This document shows, piece after piece, positions 31,555-33,435 of a stretch of DNA of 33,435 nt (its first letter is position 1; each line of letters opens with the position of its first letter). Under the pieces are notes generated by a model. It saw only the letters and a list, made by a program, of their open reading frames with translations, was not told the DNA's origin and ran no database searches. A program made the position numbers and the translations under genes. Source of the DNA: Gnetum montanum (Eukaryota; Streptophyta; Gnetopsida; Gnetales; Gnetaceae); the NCBI GenBank assembly GCA_015680685.1, contig MNCI01020850.1, forward strand, positions 351,998 to 385,432, written 5' to 3'.

Positions 31555-31582
31555 CCGCGATATCGCGTACGTGATATCGCGG
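31555..31582. repeat. 28-bp near-palindrome in U3 of LTR C
   Basis: Arms CCGCGATATC and GATATCGCGG flank a CGTACG-type centre. One mismatched pair lies near the middle. It corresponds to 142-169 with paired changes at the ends. Confidence 0.7.
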
Positions 31583-31605
31583 CACATGCAGGTCGCGTCT
31601 CATCA

Positions 31606-31620
31606 TACCCCCATGACTAA
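31606..31620 (-). other. Polypurine tract of element C
   Basis: TTAGTCATGGGGGTA on the minus strand directly abuts the LTR start. The same 15 bases occur again at 32197-32211. Confidence 0.8.
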
Positions 31621-31798
31621 ATGAAAACTCGTCCTCGAGTTCCTTACAATGATATCAGGTAGGTAAGGGATTATTAGGGGAAATGGAAATAATGGGGTGA
31701 CATGTGAATGGTCTTTATTACAAGACTTGACAAAACTGGTGTTCATGACAACAGGGGTGAACACCTTATTACAATGACATCAGGCCACATTTGGCAGC

Positions 31799-31843
31799 TG
31801 AGAGAAAAGAGGAGAGAGAATAGAAGATAAGAAGAGAGAAGAG
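31799..31843 (-). other. Conserved CT-rich tract (sense strand) before the polypurine tract
   Basis: Purine-rich on plus, so CT-rich in the element's sense. B has a CT-rich tract at 20141-20172, also a little over 200 bases upstream of its LTR. Position and composition are kept, though sequence is not. Confidence 0.45.
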
Positions 31844-32196
31844 TCTTGTTCCTGCCAACGCCTAGATTGCGCCTTCTGTTGTCCATCTGTAAGCGCATTA
31901 TCAATTTTGCTCCTTGCATAGCGGCTTCAATGCTGCTCCACTCCTAGTGTTTGCTCCAGATCCATTCCATTACTGTATGATGGCCATCTACACCCACAAC
32001 ACAATTATATATTAGCAAGGGTAATTGAATCATTAAGTAAATCATACCTTGCTTCGGTGTAAGTTCCTTGGCTAAGTTGTGGTATGACTAATATGGATCC
32101 GGGAAAATGTGGATAATGGCTACCGAAGGTGTAGGGGTTAGGAAGAAAAACGAAAAAATCCAGGGCTTAGGATAAAAATCAAAAAATCAGGCCCCG

Positions 32197-32211
32197 TACC
32201 CCCATGACTAA
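32197..32211 (-). other. Second polypurine-like motif of element C
   Basis: TTAGTCATGGGGGTA, identical over 15 bases to the true tract at 31606-31620 and 591 bases upstream of it in the element's sense. B's pair is 589 bases apart. Confidence 0.75.
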
Positions 32212-32909
32212 TCGCGAACCGCCGGTAGCGTTAGAATGGAGAAAGAAAAGGAGTATGAAGGATAGGTAAAAAGGGACAACTATGATATCGGTGAAGTGGA
32301 TGTCATGATGGAAATGAACAAAAATGTTAATTAATTGCAAAAATGTTAAGGAAAAGAAGTTAACTAATGTTCCAAATAGGAATGTCAGTGGGTCCTCCCC
32401 AAAGCAGGCTCATGCCCTTAATGCCCTGACAATCCCACATTCAAAGAGTCCGTGGGCTCTGGGAATGTCCTTTGGAACAAGAGTTAAAGTCTTAACCGTA
32501 AGAATTTACCAAAAAGAAAACAAAGCATCAACCAAAGTATATACAATGATACAACCGGCAATGAGGTGAACAATGGAGAGAAGGATGGGAAGAAAGAGGA
32601 ATGGAATGGAATCCCAAGAACAAGGTGGTGTGTAGCCCCTTGTGTGTTTCATGATTAATGTAACTTGGCGAAGCTCATTCCAACTCAGGCCTCAAACCAA
32701 CCACTTCCAATGACTTCGCATCAATGTATTTGGTCAAACCATCCACTTGGATAACGAGGATGCATCTTCGAAGAGCTACCACCATTCCGACGAAACAAAG
32801 GAGAGAACGGGAAGCGAGAAGGGCCTTAGTTAGAGGGAACACTTTGGTTCCATAACCAGTGCGGGCAGCCCAAATTTTATTCTGTCTAAGGGATGTGCTT
32901 TGAATCCTC

Positions 32910-32958
32910 ACTTTTACTTTTTTTCTTTTTTTCTCTTTTTTTTTTCTCTTTTTTTTTG
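32910..32958. repeat. Pyrimidine tract
   Basis: Almost unbroken T with scattered C. Element B has a shorter T-rich tract at about 18945-18962 at the same relative site. Confidence 0.7.
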
Positions 32959-33418
32959 TGTTTTTTGTGTTTTGTGTTTTTATGCGTGGGGACCACACCA
33001 TGCAAAGACTTCTTATTTTTATTGTCTCAGCTTCCGATTATTGGGTAACATCGAAACAGCAAGAAAACCCAAGAAGAAAACATCCAAGCACCCAAGTGAA
33101 TGACCAACACAAAAACATCAAGTTCCCTTGAAGTCACACCCTTTGCAATCTTTGAGTCCTTCCTTAGTTTGAGAAATGCCCAGTCACCTGTTCATTGAAG
33201 TTCTTATTAAAAGGGAACTGTACATTTCCAAGCCAAGGGAAACCAAAGACTTGATGGATGGATGGATGAAGTGATCTCATTGCCTGCCATATCAAAAGAA
33301 CATACTTTAGTATCAACAATGTAACTTAAAGGTAAAGACCCAACATGATCAATCAATGAAAAACAGTTCATCCCATCGGCCCAAACACTTATTGGGTGGT
33401 GAACTTACATGATGGATG

Positions 33419-33435
33419 ACACACACACACACACA
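33419..33435. repeat. (AC)n microsatellite at window end
   Basis: At least eight AC units, cut by the window edge, within element C's non-coding region. Confidence 0.85.

Larger units (their letters stand above)
30584..31605 (-). repeat. 3' LTR of element C (Athila-like, 1022 bp)
   Basis: On the minus strand it starts TGATGAGACG at 31605 and ends CCACTCATCA at 30584. The DNA to its right is the element's own 3' non-coding region with a polypurine tract abutting the LTR, so this is the 3' LTR and the element extends beyond the window. To its left is Copia protease sequence. Its plus 30584-30960 part matches A (6264 on) and, inverted, B (20905-21305). It contains the palindrome 31555-31582, TATAAATA (31540-31533), AATAAA (31366-31361) and an internal repeat (31010-31290). 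Left flank CCAAG (30579-30583) is the candidate duplication; its partner is outside the window. Confidence 0.9.
31621..33435 (-). repeat. 3' non-coding internal region of element C
   Basis: Aligns block by block, inverted, with element B 18690-20370 (anchors listed under B's region). Includes the second polypurine-like motif, the GA-rich tract 31799-31843 (CT-rich in sense), a long pyrimidine tract at 32910-32958 and an (AC)n end. No gene: the frames 32324-32569, 32675-33001 and 32900-33103 overlap on opposite strands and have no counterpart in B. The coding part of the element lies to the right of the window. Confidence 0.75.

Overview
The window looks like repeat-dense intergenic DNA from a large plant genome. 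It is AT-rich, holds no recognisable host gene, and is built almost entirely of decayed, nested LTR retrotransposons plus one LINE remnant. Plant origin is supported by three things: Athila-type Ty3/Gypsy polyproteins, an Athila-type tRNA-Asp primer site, and a Ty1/Copia element with the plant-typical tRNA-Met primer site. The very long solo LTR, the old divergence and the absence of genes would suit a conifer or other giant genome, but the species cannot be fixed from the sequence.

Layout. (1) 1-210: outer end of a minus-strand Athila-like LTR (family C type) that breaks into element A. (2) 211-7198: element A, a minus-strand Athila-like element with 5' LTR 6264-7198, tRNA-Asp primer site, gag, protease, an RT/RNase H segment with an internal deletion, integrase and 3' non-coding DNA. 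(3) 7199-11300: mostly featureless AT-rich DNA carrying a fragment of another Gypsy protease. (4) 11301-21305: element B, a plus-strand Athila-like element with both LTRs, an imperfect 5-bp target duplication, gag, protease, RT, RNase H, integrase and a 1.9-kb 3' non-coding tract. An assembly gap covers the 5' LTR/primer-site junction. (5) 21306-25730: featureless DNA and a 5'-truncated L1-type LINE on the minus strand (about 23.26-24.86 kb). (6) About 25.73-30.58 kb: a plus-strand Copia element whose 5' LTR is split by a 3.3-kb minus-strand solo LTR (26131-29432, perfect GAATG target duplication). (7) 30584-33435: 3' LTR and 3' non-coding DNA of element C, a third Athila-like copy on the minus strand that landed in the Copia protease region and runs off the window.

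Working together: none of the coding regions is intact. Stops, frameshifts and G-to-A changes hit catalytic residues, so any mobility would have needed help in trans. The most distinctive signals are non-coding. The three Athila-like copies share a long 3' non-coding region with repeated polypurine-tract-like motifs at conserved spacing, and their LTR edges carry different palindromic modules upstream of a shared TATAAATA box.
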